Positions 19,435 through 29,912 of a stretch of DNA of 64,000 bases are shown one piece after another. This DNA is from Pseudo-nitzschia pungens (Eukaryota > Bacillariophyta > Bacillariophyceae > Bacillariales > Bacillariaceae), in contig CM074766.1 of the NCBI GenBank assembly GCA_037355855.1, forward strand, positions 1,116,001 to 1,180,000, read 5' to 3'. Below the pieces are notes generated by a model. The model ran no database searches. It was not told the DNA's origin and saw only the letters and a list, made by a program, of their open reading frames with translations. Both the position numbers and the translations under genes were made by a program. Numbering within the stretch: position 1 is the first letter of the stretch; the number at the start of each line of letters is the position of its first letter.

Positions 19435-21538
19435 GCGAACTGAATTCACCACCCTACGTTTGGCATGCGTTTGCCATCAACATCCTCCTCCTCTAGACTA
19501 TCACTCTCACGTCCTAAAGAAGTTCATTTTTTCCATTGAAACTTTATTTCAATGATCGGTGAGAACCAGGACAACAACTCAGCTAACATCCGCGAAATTA
19601 TAAGGAAGTTTTTATCGATCAATGCGTCTAGTTGAAAATAGTTATGGTAGCGCTGATATTACATTCACGACGGCGCGCAAGATCGTCGAAATCAGGCGAA
19701 CTACAAATCGATCTCACTGTGCAACACCTGTATGTAACTGAAATTGATGGCGGTCATTCCGAACGACGATGATCCTGCCACGAAACCCATGACTTCATGG
19801 AACGATACAAGCCTAAAATTTCACGATCCCATCCGGGTGGATCTTTTGGCACAGCGACGCGACATCCGAACCAACCCTGACCCCACCGCGAAACCATGAC
19901 GTAGTAGGGGCAAGATCAAATCTTAAAAATTCACGAACCTAGTACTAGTCCCACGAAGCCTTCGCCATGGCACCAGCACAACAGCATCCAAAAAAACACG
20001 AAACTCAGTCAGCAGCAATTGACCAGAAACACGATCTCGTCTCCTGGTGGTGTTGCCTGAGCCATTGAAGTTTTTGTACTCGTACTAGTTCAATAACAAA
20101 CATAGCACACTGGTGGAGGCGCCGATAAGAAGGTGTAGCCTCCTCGTCCTACTATCATCGAAAAAGATGGAACCAGCACAAACAACAAGGATCATAGTAA
20201 GCCACAATGCCAGCAATGAAATGGAAGATAACCATAAAAGGTCAGACATAATAGTACTACTACTTGTCGCATATTTTGAGCCACCACCAATGGATTACCT
20301 AGCAAGTTGTGCGGTGCAATTTGCACCAAGAAGAGTAGAAACGAAAGGGTTGGTTTTTGGTGGTCAGAGATACTACTACAGTATGTTGACAGCAAGACAA
20401 GAGCCAGGTGGCATTGACATTTATTGTAGCCAAAGTATCATAATATTTAAAAACAATGAAGCTTTTTTGTATGCAGAACTGAACCAGCCAAGACCTGGAA
20501 CACGAAAAGAATTGTTTCGAGAAAAAGGAGGAGGAGCTCCTGCTGCTTCTTCTTGTACCTGCCACCACCACCACCACCACTAGAGGAGTAACATTAGTAA
20601 GAACAAAATTACAATGGAACATGTACTACTAGTACTAATACCATATCAATAGTAATAACCGTATCCCCATGCTGCTGTTTTCATGCTTAGAAGAGTGAAG
20701 GTGTTTCAGGGGGTTTAATTAAAAGCATTGCCAAGGGATTTCTGCAAGATTCAAAAGAACATTATTTTGGGGTTTTGCCGCGGTCTTCTCCGCGCTACAA
20801 TTTTGTGACCTACACTTACATTCAGTAAGTTAATATCAGTAAGGTTTAGAATACCGGTACAGTAAATTGCAACTCCCAACTCGACAAAAAATAATAGACT
20901 CACTCTGCACCCCTGCATACCTTACCGTATGAACATGTGGAGTATCGCGAAAATTTGAAATAATAACGTCATTTAACGCTAAGATAAACATCGAACGTAC
21001 GCGGACTAGAAAAACAAGGTCATTCAACATCAACACCGTCTGCTTTCGGATGATACGTACCGGTGTACCTGTACCGGTATTGAATACTACGTGTATCGAT
21101 ACCGGAACTTTTCGAATTCCGTTCAGAGTTTCACCTGACCGTCACAGGGGCCGTAACAAAAACTGGAAACTGGCGTTAACCGCCGAAGGAGAAGAACCAA
21201 CACTATTAACAACCCAACACAACTCGTTGGGGCGAGAGAATTGGTACACGTAACATCTTCTGAAAGAATACTTGTGTGGGTCTTGCGGTTTCGGTCCTAT
21301 CGACTCTCAAGTCGTTTCACAGTCCATTGGTGTTTGTTGAGAAGGAGAACGATTTACAATTTGGTTGCAGTTCGATATATAACACAATAATAGAAATATA
21401 TAATACACTCGATAGAGTGTTGGAGAACGAAAAGTAGACATCAAGCCGAGCCGAGCCTAGTCCAGTCGATTCGATTCGATTCGATTCGATTCGATTCGAT
21501 TCGAATTGATTCGAGGCCAACAGGCAAATCACGAGTCC
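19435..21538. other. intergenic spacer
   Basis: No convincing gene. A GTG-initiated frame at 20113-20583 ends in six histidines from a CAC repeat and is rejected. Two diverged direct repeats of about 50 bp lie near 19781 and 19891. TACCGGTAC and CAGTAAGGTT motifs occur near 20826-20870 and 21056-21080, and a TCGAT array lies at the 3' end. Confidence 0.5.
21466..21505. repeat. pentanucleotide array (TCGAT)n
   Basis: About eight consecutive units of TCGAT lie immediately upstream of the glycosyltransferase-like gene, ending 34 bp before its ATG, presumably in its 5' UTR. Confidence 0.9.
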
Positions 21539-23257
21539 ATGAACCACTACTACATTGCACCGGCGGCAACGAGCAGGACCCACTCCCGACCGAAACATGC
21601 GAATTGGTGGAAGCGACCGACGGCTTGGTTTGGTCTCGTCATTGCTGCATTTGTCGTCAACGTTCTCGTTGCTGTCGTGACGATCGAGCAGCACGTGTCC
21701 CACTTTTCCCGGCAGCAACAACAGCAACAGCAGCAGATGGAGCCGTTGTATCCCGGATGGAAGCTTCCCTCCGCTTCGCGATCCTCGTCCTCGTCGACGC
21801 GGCCCGACGCAAAACATTTTTCGACCGAGCGCAAATTGTGGCATCGCTTGTTGCTGCAACAGCAGCAGCAGCAGCCGTCGCCGGAACTGGGAGCTCTGCA
21901 CATCACAAACCGCAAATACGAAGCATTCGGGGATAACTACGAATTTGGGAGTTGCAACCACAGCACGTTCCGAAATCGCAGCAACACTGCGGACTCTGCA
22001 ACATTTCCCGGGCTTCCTCCGCTGGGATTTCCCCGTTCCGTGCGAGCCTACGTTCGAACCCAGCGAGAAGTGTCCCCGGGAAATACCCGGCAGAGGGCCA
22101 ACCCCTCGTCGCTCGCCGCAAATTACTGCCGAGCTCCGCCCTCCGAGCCGCTCTGTGAATCGTTTCGATACACCGTGCTGCTGTATTCCGGCGGGGGGAA
22201 GAGCAGGGGTTGCGAGAGTCCCTGCGCTGCCAACACCACAGAACCAAACGCGGAAGAAAATCGGTACTGGAGGAACCTGGTGGTTACGATCATGAAATTC
22301 CTGGCCTATCCGTCCGTAGAGCGAGTGAATCTGATTCTGCGGCGAGATGGGGGTGACGACAACGAATTGTTCCAACCGCTCGCGCCCTGCTCCAAAAATG
22401 TGACGGTGAGTGCTGCTGCTGCTGCTGCTGCCGGGGATGGGTTGCCCGGGAGATCTCCGATCAGCAGAAACAAGTACGCCGAAAGAATCGCTCAGTGGAA
22501 GGAACGGGGTGTTGTCCACGTAGTGTCCACGGAGTCGCTATGGGATGCCCTGGAAAATCTCGACGTGCCCTCTGAAAGCGTCCTGTGGATGGACGCGGAT
22601 CGGGAGTCCGAATACGGAGGTGCAAAAACCTACGATGCACAAAGCACTGCCGTGACCCTCGGGACGGTGCTGAAACAACGCTTTCGCACCTGGAGAGAGC
22701 GACCCAGCGCGCTCGTCCTTCCATCGAGCACGCGTCGCCAGCACGATCGTTCGGAGGGGTGTCCCTTTCCGTGGCTCCATGGAATCATCATGCACCGCAA
22801 CTATCTGTGCTACCTGAACCACCCGGTGGTGGGATCCGAGCTCCGTTCGTTTACCGACGCTCTGCGAAAACCCCAACGGGCGGAAGCAAGCACGAGTACA
22901 GATACAGATAAATACACGAGTAAAACGGCTGTTTCCGGTGGAAAGGGCACAAACAGCGACTGCGGCGACCAAGACGTCTCGTGGGAGGCGACCACGATCG
23001 CCATGGGGATGCTTCTGGGAACCATCGGGGAGGGGTACGTTCGGCACGAGCAACAGTGGGGAGACGGAAGGCAAACTTACGGCAACGATTTCGGATGGGA
23101 AGGAGGATCCGTCGGTATCGGCGATGATCGTCGCCGCCGGATCGTGGCGGAGGAACTCTCGGACTACTTTGGTTGTCCCTGCCAGGGCTCCGCGATCCCG
23201 CGCTGGATGCCGTCCGCGGGGGTCCAGTGCACGATCGGTTCGGGTCTGCGGGAATGA
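21539..23257 (+). CDS. GT64/exostosin-like type II membrane glycosyltransferase
   Basis: A 572-residue single-exon protein; the frame extends upstream only from a TTG inside the TCGAT array, so the ATG at 21539 is used. One membrane helix at about 30-49 (WFGLVIAAFVVNVLVAVVTI) is followed by Gln-rich and Ser-rich stem sequence. The C-terminal half resembles the exostosin-type GT64 fold: YPSVERVNLILRRDG, then the metal-binding-type motif SVLWMDADRE (D352-A-D354), then TWRERPSALVLPSS and a later HGIIMHRNYLCYLNHP. These follow the order in GT64 enzymes, but the match is by pattern only. It probably acts in the Golgi; donor and acceptor cannot be stated. A cysteine pair near the C-terminus (FGCPCQ) may form a disulfide. 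Confidence 0.55.
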   Translation: MNHYYIAPAATSRTHSRPKHANWWKRPTAWFGLVIAAFVVNVLVAVVTIEQHVSHFSRQQQQQQQQMEPLYPGWKLPSASRSSSSSTRPDAKHFSTERKLWHRLLLQQQQQQPSPELGALHITNRKYEAFGDNYEFGSCNHSTFRNRSNTADSATFPGLPPLGFPRSVRAYVRTQREVSPGNTRQRANPSSLAANYCRAPPSEPLCESFRYTVLLYSGGGKSRGCESPCAANTTEPNAEENRYWRNLVVTIMKFLAYPSVERVNLILRRDGGDDNELFQPLAPCSKNVTVSAAAAAAAGDGLPGRSPISRNKYAERIAQWKERGVVHVVSTESLWDALENLDVPSESVLWMDADRESEYGGAKTYDAQSTAVTLGTVLKQRFRTWRERPSALVLPSSTRRQHDRSEGCPFPWLHGIIMHRNYLCYLNHPVVGSELRSFTDALRKPQRAEASTSTDTDKYTSKTAVSGGKGTNSDCGDQDVSWEATTIAMGMLLGTIGEGYVRHEQQWGDGRQTYGNDFGWEGGSVGIGDDRRRRIVAEELSDYFGCPCQGSAIPRWMPSAGVQCTIGSGLRE

Positions 23258-23946
23258 ATCATCTCTCGGGGAATGATACTTGCGAGAAGCATATATGTAT
23301 TATGTATGTACATGTATGTGTGTAACATAAGAAGAGCCTAAGAATATTGTATCATACAGCACGCAATAATATATTCAAAAATCTTCAACGCGTTATATAC
23401 GTATAGTTGATTAAAACGCCACAATTGTCAATTGCAATGTCCCAGAGGTGTTCCAATCTCCGTGGATGGAGTCGGATGTACCGTACACAAGACATTGCTT
23501 CTCCTCGCTGCCTTCTACATCAATCACATTCGGGTATCTTTCGTTTCGTACAGCTTCCTAGTAGACGTTTTACAGTAGTTTGGCTTGGTTTGAGTCCACT
23601 TTGCGACCAAGATATCCTGCCGGCAGTTCCCGCCGTGTTTGTTAGTTCATTGGTTTGTTCCTTCGTTCCGCGTTTTGCTGCTATCGACCCGAACAAAGAT
23701 GGGATCCTCAGTGGTTTTCGAGTGCATCAACAATCATGGACTCTTTCATTTCATTTGATTTGATTTCGTATTGTTTTCGTTTGGCTTGGGTTGCACTGAA
23801 TTCCATCGGACTTTGGCAGCATCAATGGTTTTGTCGATTAGAGCACTGGAGTTTTTGCGCCCACCTGTTCCATGATTCCAGTGGTTTCGTTCTGTGCGTG
23901 GTGACTGCTGTTCCTCGCGAACATTCACTTCACTCACTTCACTCAC
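23258..23946. other. convergent intergenic spacer
   Basis: It lies between the 3' ends of two convergent genes, the glycosyltransferase-like gene and the small plastid protein gene. It is AT-rich with runs such as CACTTCACTCACTTCACTCAC at its right edge. No gene is seen. Confidence 0.5.
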
Positions 23947-24585
23947 TCACCACAGCGTTTCCAGTTCCGGCTTGATGGCCAGGGCGACGCGGAAACGCTC
24001 CAGCACCGCGGGCTTGTCCACGTAATACAGGAGTTCGCTCTCCTCTCCGTGGGGATTGTGCGGCCCCCGGGGGCACTGCCGGGACCCGTAGGAAACCTCC
24101 TCCTCCGACAGCAAGTGGTAGATGGTCACGCCCCCGGAAGCGGCGACTCCCTGGAGGGAAAACCGATCGACGTCGTCCACGAGGCACTCGATGGAGTCGT
24201 CAAAGGCCGGCTCGTCCGTCCAGGCCGAAAGGGGGCTGAGGATTCCGTCCTCCTGGAGGGCTCCCAGGTACAACGTGGGCGTTGCACTGCTGTCGTCGTC
24301 GTCGTCGTCGTCGTCGTTCAGAGAGTACACCACCACGTCCATGTCGCGGAGGTCCTCCATCGAGATCGACATCGAGGTCGAGATCGACGCGGACGGATCG
24401 TCGTCCGGGGTTAACCGGAGCGGTTCCCGAGCGCAAGCATTCCGGGAAGGTTTGTGGGATATGGGTCCGAATGCGTCGGACGACCGGAACGTGCTGCACA
24501 ACAGGACCAGCAACCCACAACGCACCCAACGGCGGGGCGAGAATCGTCGTTTCGTCGTCGTCGTCGTCGTCGTCGTCATCATCAT
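23947..24585 (-). CDS. plastid-targeted protein of unknown function
   Basis: A 212-residue protein; the upstream extension has no ATG, and the first methionines are three in a row at 24585, followed by eight threonines. A basic then hydrophobic signal segment (RRWVRCGLLVLLCSTF) ends at SSDA|F39GP, the diatom plastid cleavage pattern. The body holds a run of eight aspartates from a GTC microsatellite, then a compact region with YLGALQEDGILSPLSAW and VTIYHLLSEEEVSYGSRQCP. The C-terminus (AVLERFRVALAIKPELETLW) is helical. No family is recognised. Confidence 0.65.
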   Translation of the reverse strand: MMMTTTTTTTTKRRFSPRRWVRCGLLVLLCSTFRSSDAFGPISHKPSRNACAREPLRLTPDDDPSASISTSMSISMEDLRDMDVVVYSLNDDDDDDDDSSATPTLYLGALQEDGILSPLSAWTDEPAFDDSIECLVDDVDRFSLQGVAASGGVTIYHLLSEEEVSYGSRQCPRGPHNPHGEESELLYYVDKPAVLERFRVALAIKPELETLW

Positions 24586-25240
24586 TCGTGGTACTCTATG
24601 GTACGTGTGAGACCTCCTTCCAAACGCGGCAATCGGTATTGTATCCGTGTCTTTGTGTCGGATTAGAGGTATGGGTTCTTGCGAGACGAGCCGGTACGCA
24701 TTCCGTTCATCGGCTGAACGTTGAATCCAAGCGGCACCATGATTATTTTTCGGTTGACGGAACAAGAAATTCGATTACGAGTAAGGTTACTTGAATTCGT
24801 TGCGTCACAACAAGCGATGATGATCCAAAATGTTGTACGGTATCATGAACGATGATTCGTTCGACTGACTGACTGTGTTGGCCTTACCGCGCTAAATCAC
24901 CTACCGGTATGACTGAGACTCGTCGTTCGTACGTACATAAGTTAACCGTAATCGTAAAATCCTATCGGTTCATACAAGTTGTCTTCATTGATAAAAAAAT
25001 CTTGGTTGATAAAAAAATCAGTATTAGTACCTGACGACGAGCAATTACATCGTAGAGGTCGTAATACCGTTCATCCTTGCATAACCTCACCTGCAAACTT
25101 GAGCTAACCTTCTTCCTGCTTCCTGATGCCACGGAGGGTGGCATCGAACATGCCTCCAACCCGCCCATCTAAAAAACAGCTTCTTCTTCCTGTCCAAAGA
25201 TCAGGTCACCACGTTGTTGTTGCTCCGCTGAGGAGCTTGG

Positions 25241-25342
25241 AGTAGTACTAGTACTAGTACTAGTAGTACTACTAGTAACACCACTACTAGTAGTAGTACA
25301 TCCTCATTTCTTACTACTACTAGTGCTAGTAGTAGTACTAGC
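25241..25342. repeat. palindromic ACTAGTAGT tract
   Basis: Irregular alternation of AGTACTAGT and TACTAGTAGT in both orientations, able to fold on itself. Similar tracts occur at 25763-25830, 53856-53983 and 54273-54440. Confidence 0.8.
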
Positions 25343-25762
25343 ATCCCAACAACTTTCGTGTGAGCGGAGCAGGCTGCTGCATTCCTGATAGCAGCAAAAA
25401 TCTAGTACGGAGTTGATGATTACTATTGTGTTCCTCTGACAACTTCAATCTTCCATTCATAGTTAGCTTAAATTTTCAGAACTTCATCTTTTCTCTTCCT
25501 GTTCTCCATGAATTCACTCATCAACAACAAGAGATTGTTCCTGAAGCCAGCAGGAGGACATTTTGCAAATGTGTTATCTATGGTTGTAATACTACTAGAA
25601 ACGCTGTCCACATGAGTACAATGGCTTGGATTCAAAGGCAAAGCACCTTGCTGTAAGTTCTTTCATTGTCAGGAAAGAAGGACAGCAGCAAGAATCTGCT
25701 GCTGTCTAGTTCACAAGAAGATCACGTGAGCAAGTAGCTATGATGGTAAGTAGGAATGCTCT

Positions 25763-25830
25763 ATTACTACTACTATTACTACTACTACTAGACTAGTAGC
25801 TAGTAGTACTATTACTAGTAGTGGTAGTAA
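25763..25830. repeat. ACTAGTAGT / TTACTACTAC tract
   Basis: A (TTACTACTAC) run is followed by GACTAGTAGC and TAGTAGTACTATTACTAG, the same composition as the tract at 25241-25342. Confidence 0.75.
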
Positions 25831-25975
25831 TACCCAGTCAGCACCATGTTGAAGCAACGTGCAAAAGACAGTGGAACCTGAAGAGGAAGGTAAAAACCTT
25901 ACCATAGATTGCTGGTGGGAGTTACTCGTGATTTCATCGAACCGCGTTGATGGTAAGACAAAGGTTACTTACCTC

Positions 25976-26254
25976 TCACTTCTTGTCTTTTGAATCAGCC
26001 ATCCGACCCGAGCAGTCTGGTCGGTTTGGAAATATACCGCACGAGTAGGGAGATGTCGCAAGCCAATCGTACTTCCGGAGGAAATTTTTTATCGGAAGCG
26101 AGTCAATGGCAGTCACAAAAGTATCTAGATAATCGGTGGGAATTCCATAAAAGAAATTATATCCTCCCACGGCCATTCGAATCCCATTGAAAAGGTTTTG
26201 AGTTACTATGGCGATCGTCTTGGAGTAAGGGTCGGTAGCTTTTTCGAGAACCAA
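25976..26254 (-). CDS. possible coding fragment
   Basis: A 92-codon frame without an ATG at its start. Its translation is protein-like (SKTIAIVTQNLFNGIRMAVG, PTDYLDTFVTAIDSLPIKNF) and ends MADSKDKK. It may be an exon or a decayed gene remnant; no family is recognised. Confidence 0.25.
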   Translation of the reverse strand: MVLEKATDPYSKTIAIVTQNLFNGIRMAVGGYNFFYGIPTDYLDTFVTAIDSLPIKNFLRKYDWLATSPYSCGIFPNRPDCSGRMADSKDKK

Positions 26255-26869
26255 AAATGATACCGTACCGTACGTTTACGTACCGTGTAACCATAATCGA
26301 CCTTGATGGGGCGTTTTCGCAAGGCCGAGTCCATAAATACTCTGCCATAGGTTCAACTTGACGTACAAAAGAACTGTCCCGTAAAGGTCCAAAAGTGAAG
26401 GGGGGGGGAAATAACATTCGAAGAAAGGTATGTAGGCAATTAAAAAATCCTAAAACATCCAACGCATGCGTTATGTGTTGTTCTGGCTTATATCCATTTT
26501 CTGAGGGCTTTAAAGAAGTATGTGATTAGCTTTAGTCGTACTTTAACTAGGCGAGAACGGCACTGGGAATTACAGTCCACGATTGTTTCACGATCCCGCC
26601 ACGAATGAAGAATGGGTTGATAAAATATCAAAAGTCATCGTGTGGCAGTTTATTATGTTTCTCGCCTTCACGAATACCAAGAATGTCACGCGAGAATACT
26701 CGGTATTATGGATTTTCTTTGCGGAGATTTTTCCATAACAAAAACTTCAAGACCATCTATGCCATTGATAGAATCTATTGACATTTCCAGTTGTCAAATT
26801 AGTTACTAAACTCTTTTCCTAGTTAGTGCTTCCCATACCAGCGACGATACCGAAACCCGACTAGGCCAG

Positions 26870-27109
26870 TTAAGTTCCCAGTAGCCCATGCGTTATCCGG
26901 ACACGTCCCCATCCTATTTTCGTAGAATACGCTTCAACTACTTGTCCATGGTTTGTTCTCGATTTACTTATGGTGATCTTCTGTGCTCGTTGTAGCAAGG
27001 CAATGGCCGTGCATCCACGGGATTCATCATCAAGCCATGTATGACCGCAACAGGTCCATACCTGACCAACAAAATCATTCGATAGAACAAGTTTTCCGTC
27101 AAAACACAA
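26870..27109 (-). CDS. possible coding fragment upstream of HSF
   Basis: A 79-codon frame with no ATG start, divergent from the HSF gene and within its likely promoter. It reads WTCCGHTWLDDESRGCTAIA, then QRAQKITISKSRTNHG and EAYSTKIGWGRVRI, which looks coding rather than random. It may be an orphan exon or pseudogene; the family is not recognised. Confidence 0.25.
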   Translation of the reverse strand: MCFDGKLVLSNDFVGQVWTCCGHTWLDDESRGCTAIALLQRAQKITISKSRTNHGQVVEAYSTKIGWGRVRITHGLLGT

Positions 27110-27235
27110 AGTATGTCATATCATAAATTTGCATCTCTGCTTTCAGCAAAAACCACCCGAGCTCCAAGCTATCACTTTTTTCCAATCATCTCCGTCACCT
27201 TTGCGAAACCAACCTACACATACCATTCCACAAAG

Positions 27236-28589
27236 ATGCTTATGCTCGACAACACCATGAACACCATCGATTTCCAAGCAACGACCATGAGACCCAATCT
27301 TCTTTCAATGGACAGCATGATTTCCCCTTCTTCGACGATGAACTCCTTGACAGCACCGCAGAGTGGCGAAGGAGACAAATGCACCAACAATCACAGCAGA
27401 TCTCCGATCAGAATCAGCAACAGCGGAAGCTCTTCGAGTGGCGATGAAAACAACAGCATGTTCACAAAGGTATGTTTCTCCATTTCGACGACATTTTATT
27501 GGACCAAGCGGAGTGCACCATTCGAAAACAATATCCTCACTCACCCAACCACTCATCCACTTTCTTTTGTGTCATCGATCCACAACTCAATCAACACAGT
27601 TCGCCTTCCCCTTCAAGCTCCATTCAATACTCGAAAATGCCGACAAACTTGGACAGGGACACATCATTTCCTGGCTTCCCTCGGGCAAGGCATTCAAGAT
27701 CCACAAGCCCAAGATGTTCGCCGAGGTCGTCATGCCCAAGTACTTCAACCAAACCAAATACCGATCTTTCCAGCGACAGCTCTACATTTACGGATTCGAC
27801 CGTATCAAGAATAAGGTCTCGGACGACTACGGCGCCTACTACCACGAGCTCTTCGTGCGGGGCGCCAGCGATCTGTGCCTGGACATGCAGCGTCAAAAAA
27901 TCAAGGGCACCGGGCTGAGCAACGAGGAACGCCGGAGGCGCTCGAAATCGAAATCCAAGTCGTTGGTCGAATCCAATGCGACGCCCATGACGTCTACCAG
28001 CACGGTTGTGCCATATTGCGTGGAAACCGACCGCTGCTTTGGGAACAGCAGCAGCAACAGCAGCAACAATAATAGCAACAGCAACCTACCGATTCCGTCA
28101 CCGAGGCCACTCCCGCTGGAGTCCTTCATGACCCAGCCCAGCAATCGTAGTTCCTTCTCCTCCTCCTCCTCCTCCTCCAATGCAAACACAATACAGCCGC
28201 GAAAGGTGAGCGTCACGTCGGACTGGGAACTCCACGGAAACACCGCCGCGGCCGTCCTCAAGTCGGCGATGCAGGTCCACGAATTCGCTTGCAGGCAAAA
28301 ACAACAGCAAAGCCTTCAATCACAACTGCGCGCTTCAATAACGAATGCCTCCAAAAACAACGAAAACCTTCTCGTCGGCACAATGACGAATCTCAATACG
28401 ACGAACATCCAGAACAACAACAACAACAACAACAACAACATCAGCACGGTCGCAATGGCCAAGATCGGGAGACGGTGCAGCCTTGGATTCATTCGGGGAG
28501 CACGAATGGGCAGAAGAGGGAGCTTGCTAATCGAGGGGGACGAGGTGTGTTTTGGCGATCGAAAATTCTTTTTTACGTCGGACTATTGA
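27236..28589 (+). CDS. heat-shock-factor-type transcription factor
   Basis: Exons 27236-27469 and 27600-28589 encode 407 residues; the 130-bp intron runs GTATGT to CAACACAG in phase 0. Exon 1 gives a Ser-rich N-terminus ending NNSMFTK. Exon 2 starts exactly at the HSF DNA-binding domain, about residues 79-175: FAFPFKLHSILENAD, SWLPSGKAFKIHKP, then the recognition-helix region YRSFQRQLYIYGFDRI and a wing, GAYYHELFVRG. A basic patch follows (ERRRRSKSKSKS). The rest is Ser/Asn/Gln-rich with homopolymer runs; the heptad HR-A/B trimerisation domain of classic HSFs is not obvious. The protein should bind nGAAn-type elements in the nucleus. A frame extends upstream of 27236, but this methionine is the first with clear protein-like sequence after it. 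Confidence 0.9.
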
Positions 28590-29912
28590 GTGCGGTGTCA
28601 AACCACTACCTACAACTATATTACAGTATTATATAGTAAGAAATTACAAAGTAATTATAAAGATTCATAGAATATACTGTACACGTATTCTGCACACGAG
28701 CTTTCCAGGATCTTTTGAGTCGAACAATGCCTATCACATCATTTTAATAAAATCGATATTGGTTGATTGAATAGTATTCTATGTGGGTCCCGTTGTGGTT
28801 CCGGGGACGCGTTATGGACGCGTTGGAATCGTGAAAACCGAAATTGTGACGGGTCACAATTTGGCTCGTGGAAAACAAGTGAATGAAAGATCCCGAATGA
28901 ATTGCTTCCGAATGCAACGCATCGCAAACGCATAGTGCATAATCATCGTTGCCATCACACGCATTGAAAGTTCTACTTGTGGAAAGCACAAGACTGACAA
29001 ACCAGTACCGGATACAGTAAGTTACAATGCGAATACACGCAATTGCAATATGTTGAATGTGCACTAAATATTATTTCGACTGTGTGTACGTACTTCCTTG
29101 TAGGACTGATACCACTGGAACAGTGCAACAACAGTCCAAGCTGGAAAACGATAACATCATGCTGCTGGTGCTACCCATTGGAAATCAGAACCGCATTAGG
29201 ATGTTATTATGCGCCTGTTGAGTGCGCGACTACAGTAAACTGCGGTGCAGATCAATGGAAGACGACGGTTCAGTCAGGGAAACACCTCCACCAAATAGGT
29301 TGAACCGAGGGAGAAGTGGTCTTCCCGGGTTCCTGTAGTATGTAATCCTCCAGTCCAAAATACCGTATCGATGACTCTTATGTGAGCGTTCAAAAATCGT
29401 GTATCGTTAAGAGTCATCGATACAGTATTTTGGACCAGAGGTAGTATATGCAATGCTATGTGATGCTTTATTAAGTTCGTAATTGTAATACTATGATGCC
29501 ATGTAATTATATGCAATGCTATGTCATGCCATGCGATGCCATGCAATACTCTACAATACCATACAATGCCGTGTTGTGTTATGTAATGGAATGCCAAATT
29601 ATGTAACACTATGCTGCACCGTGCTCAGTGGTGCCATGCGTCAAGCGCATGAATTGTGTGCGAGCTGCTTTGAAATGCCACCCCGAACGGATCCGAACCG
29701 TTTCCGTGTAGACAGCTACTCCCGGGAACCTCACCCACGGGAGCGTTGCTCCGTCCGTATTGTTGCTTGGCTTCCGTGCCTGCGTTCCGCCACACGCACT
29801 GCGATGCATGGATCGAACCAAATTCGACATTACACGACACGCAAGCACACGACAGTTTCCACGAAACGACACGACATGACACGACACGAGCATCCGCCCC
29901 CATCGCAACTAC
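28590..29912. other. convergent intergenic spacer
   Basis: It lies between the HSF stop and the stop of the SDR gene. It contains a near-perfect hairpin (listed), an ATGCCATG-type low-complexity stretch at about 29440-29640 and CAGTAAGTTACAATGCG near 29016. No gene is seen. Confidence 0.5.
29353..29435. repeat. 28-bp near-perfect hairpin
   Basis: Arm 1 at 29353-29380 (GTCCAAAATACCGTATCG...) pairs with arm 2 at 29408-29435, with one C:A mismatch and a 27-base loop. It is long enough to be a small-RNA precursor or the remnant of a foldback element. Confidence 0.8.

Larger units (their letters stand above)
24586..27235. other. long intergenic region with ACTAGT tracts
   Basis: A 2.6-kb stretch without a firm gene. 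It includes GAGTAAGGTTACTTG near 24779, two dense tracts of ACTAGT/TAGTAG sequence, and two short minus-strand frames listed separately. It should include the promoter of the HSF gene at its right end. Confidence 0.5.

Noticed and set aside
20113..20583. Frame ending in six histidines
   Set aside because: It starts at GTG, and the tail is a CAC microsatellite; no conserved segment or targeting signal.
21317..22519. 400-codon minus-strand frame opposite the glycosyltransferase-like gene
   Set aside because: It runs into the TCGAT array as IESNRIESNR repeats and lacks an ATG with protein-like sequence; the plus frame has the anchor and the DAD motif.
24556..24586. GTC trinucleotide array considered as a separate non-coding repeat
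   Set aside because: It codes the Thr run directly behind the initiator methionines of the plastid protein, so it was described with that gene.
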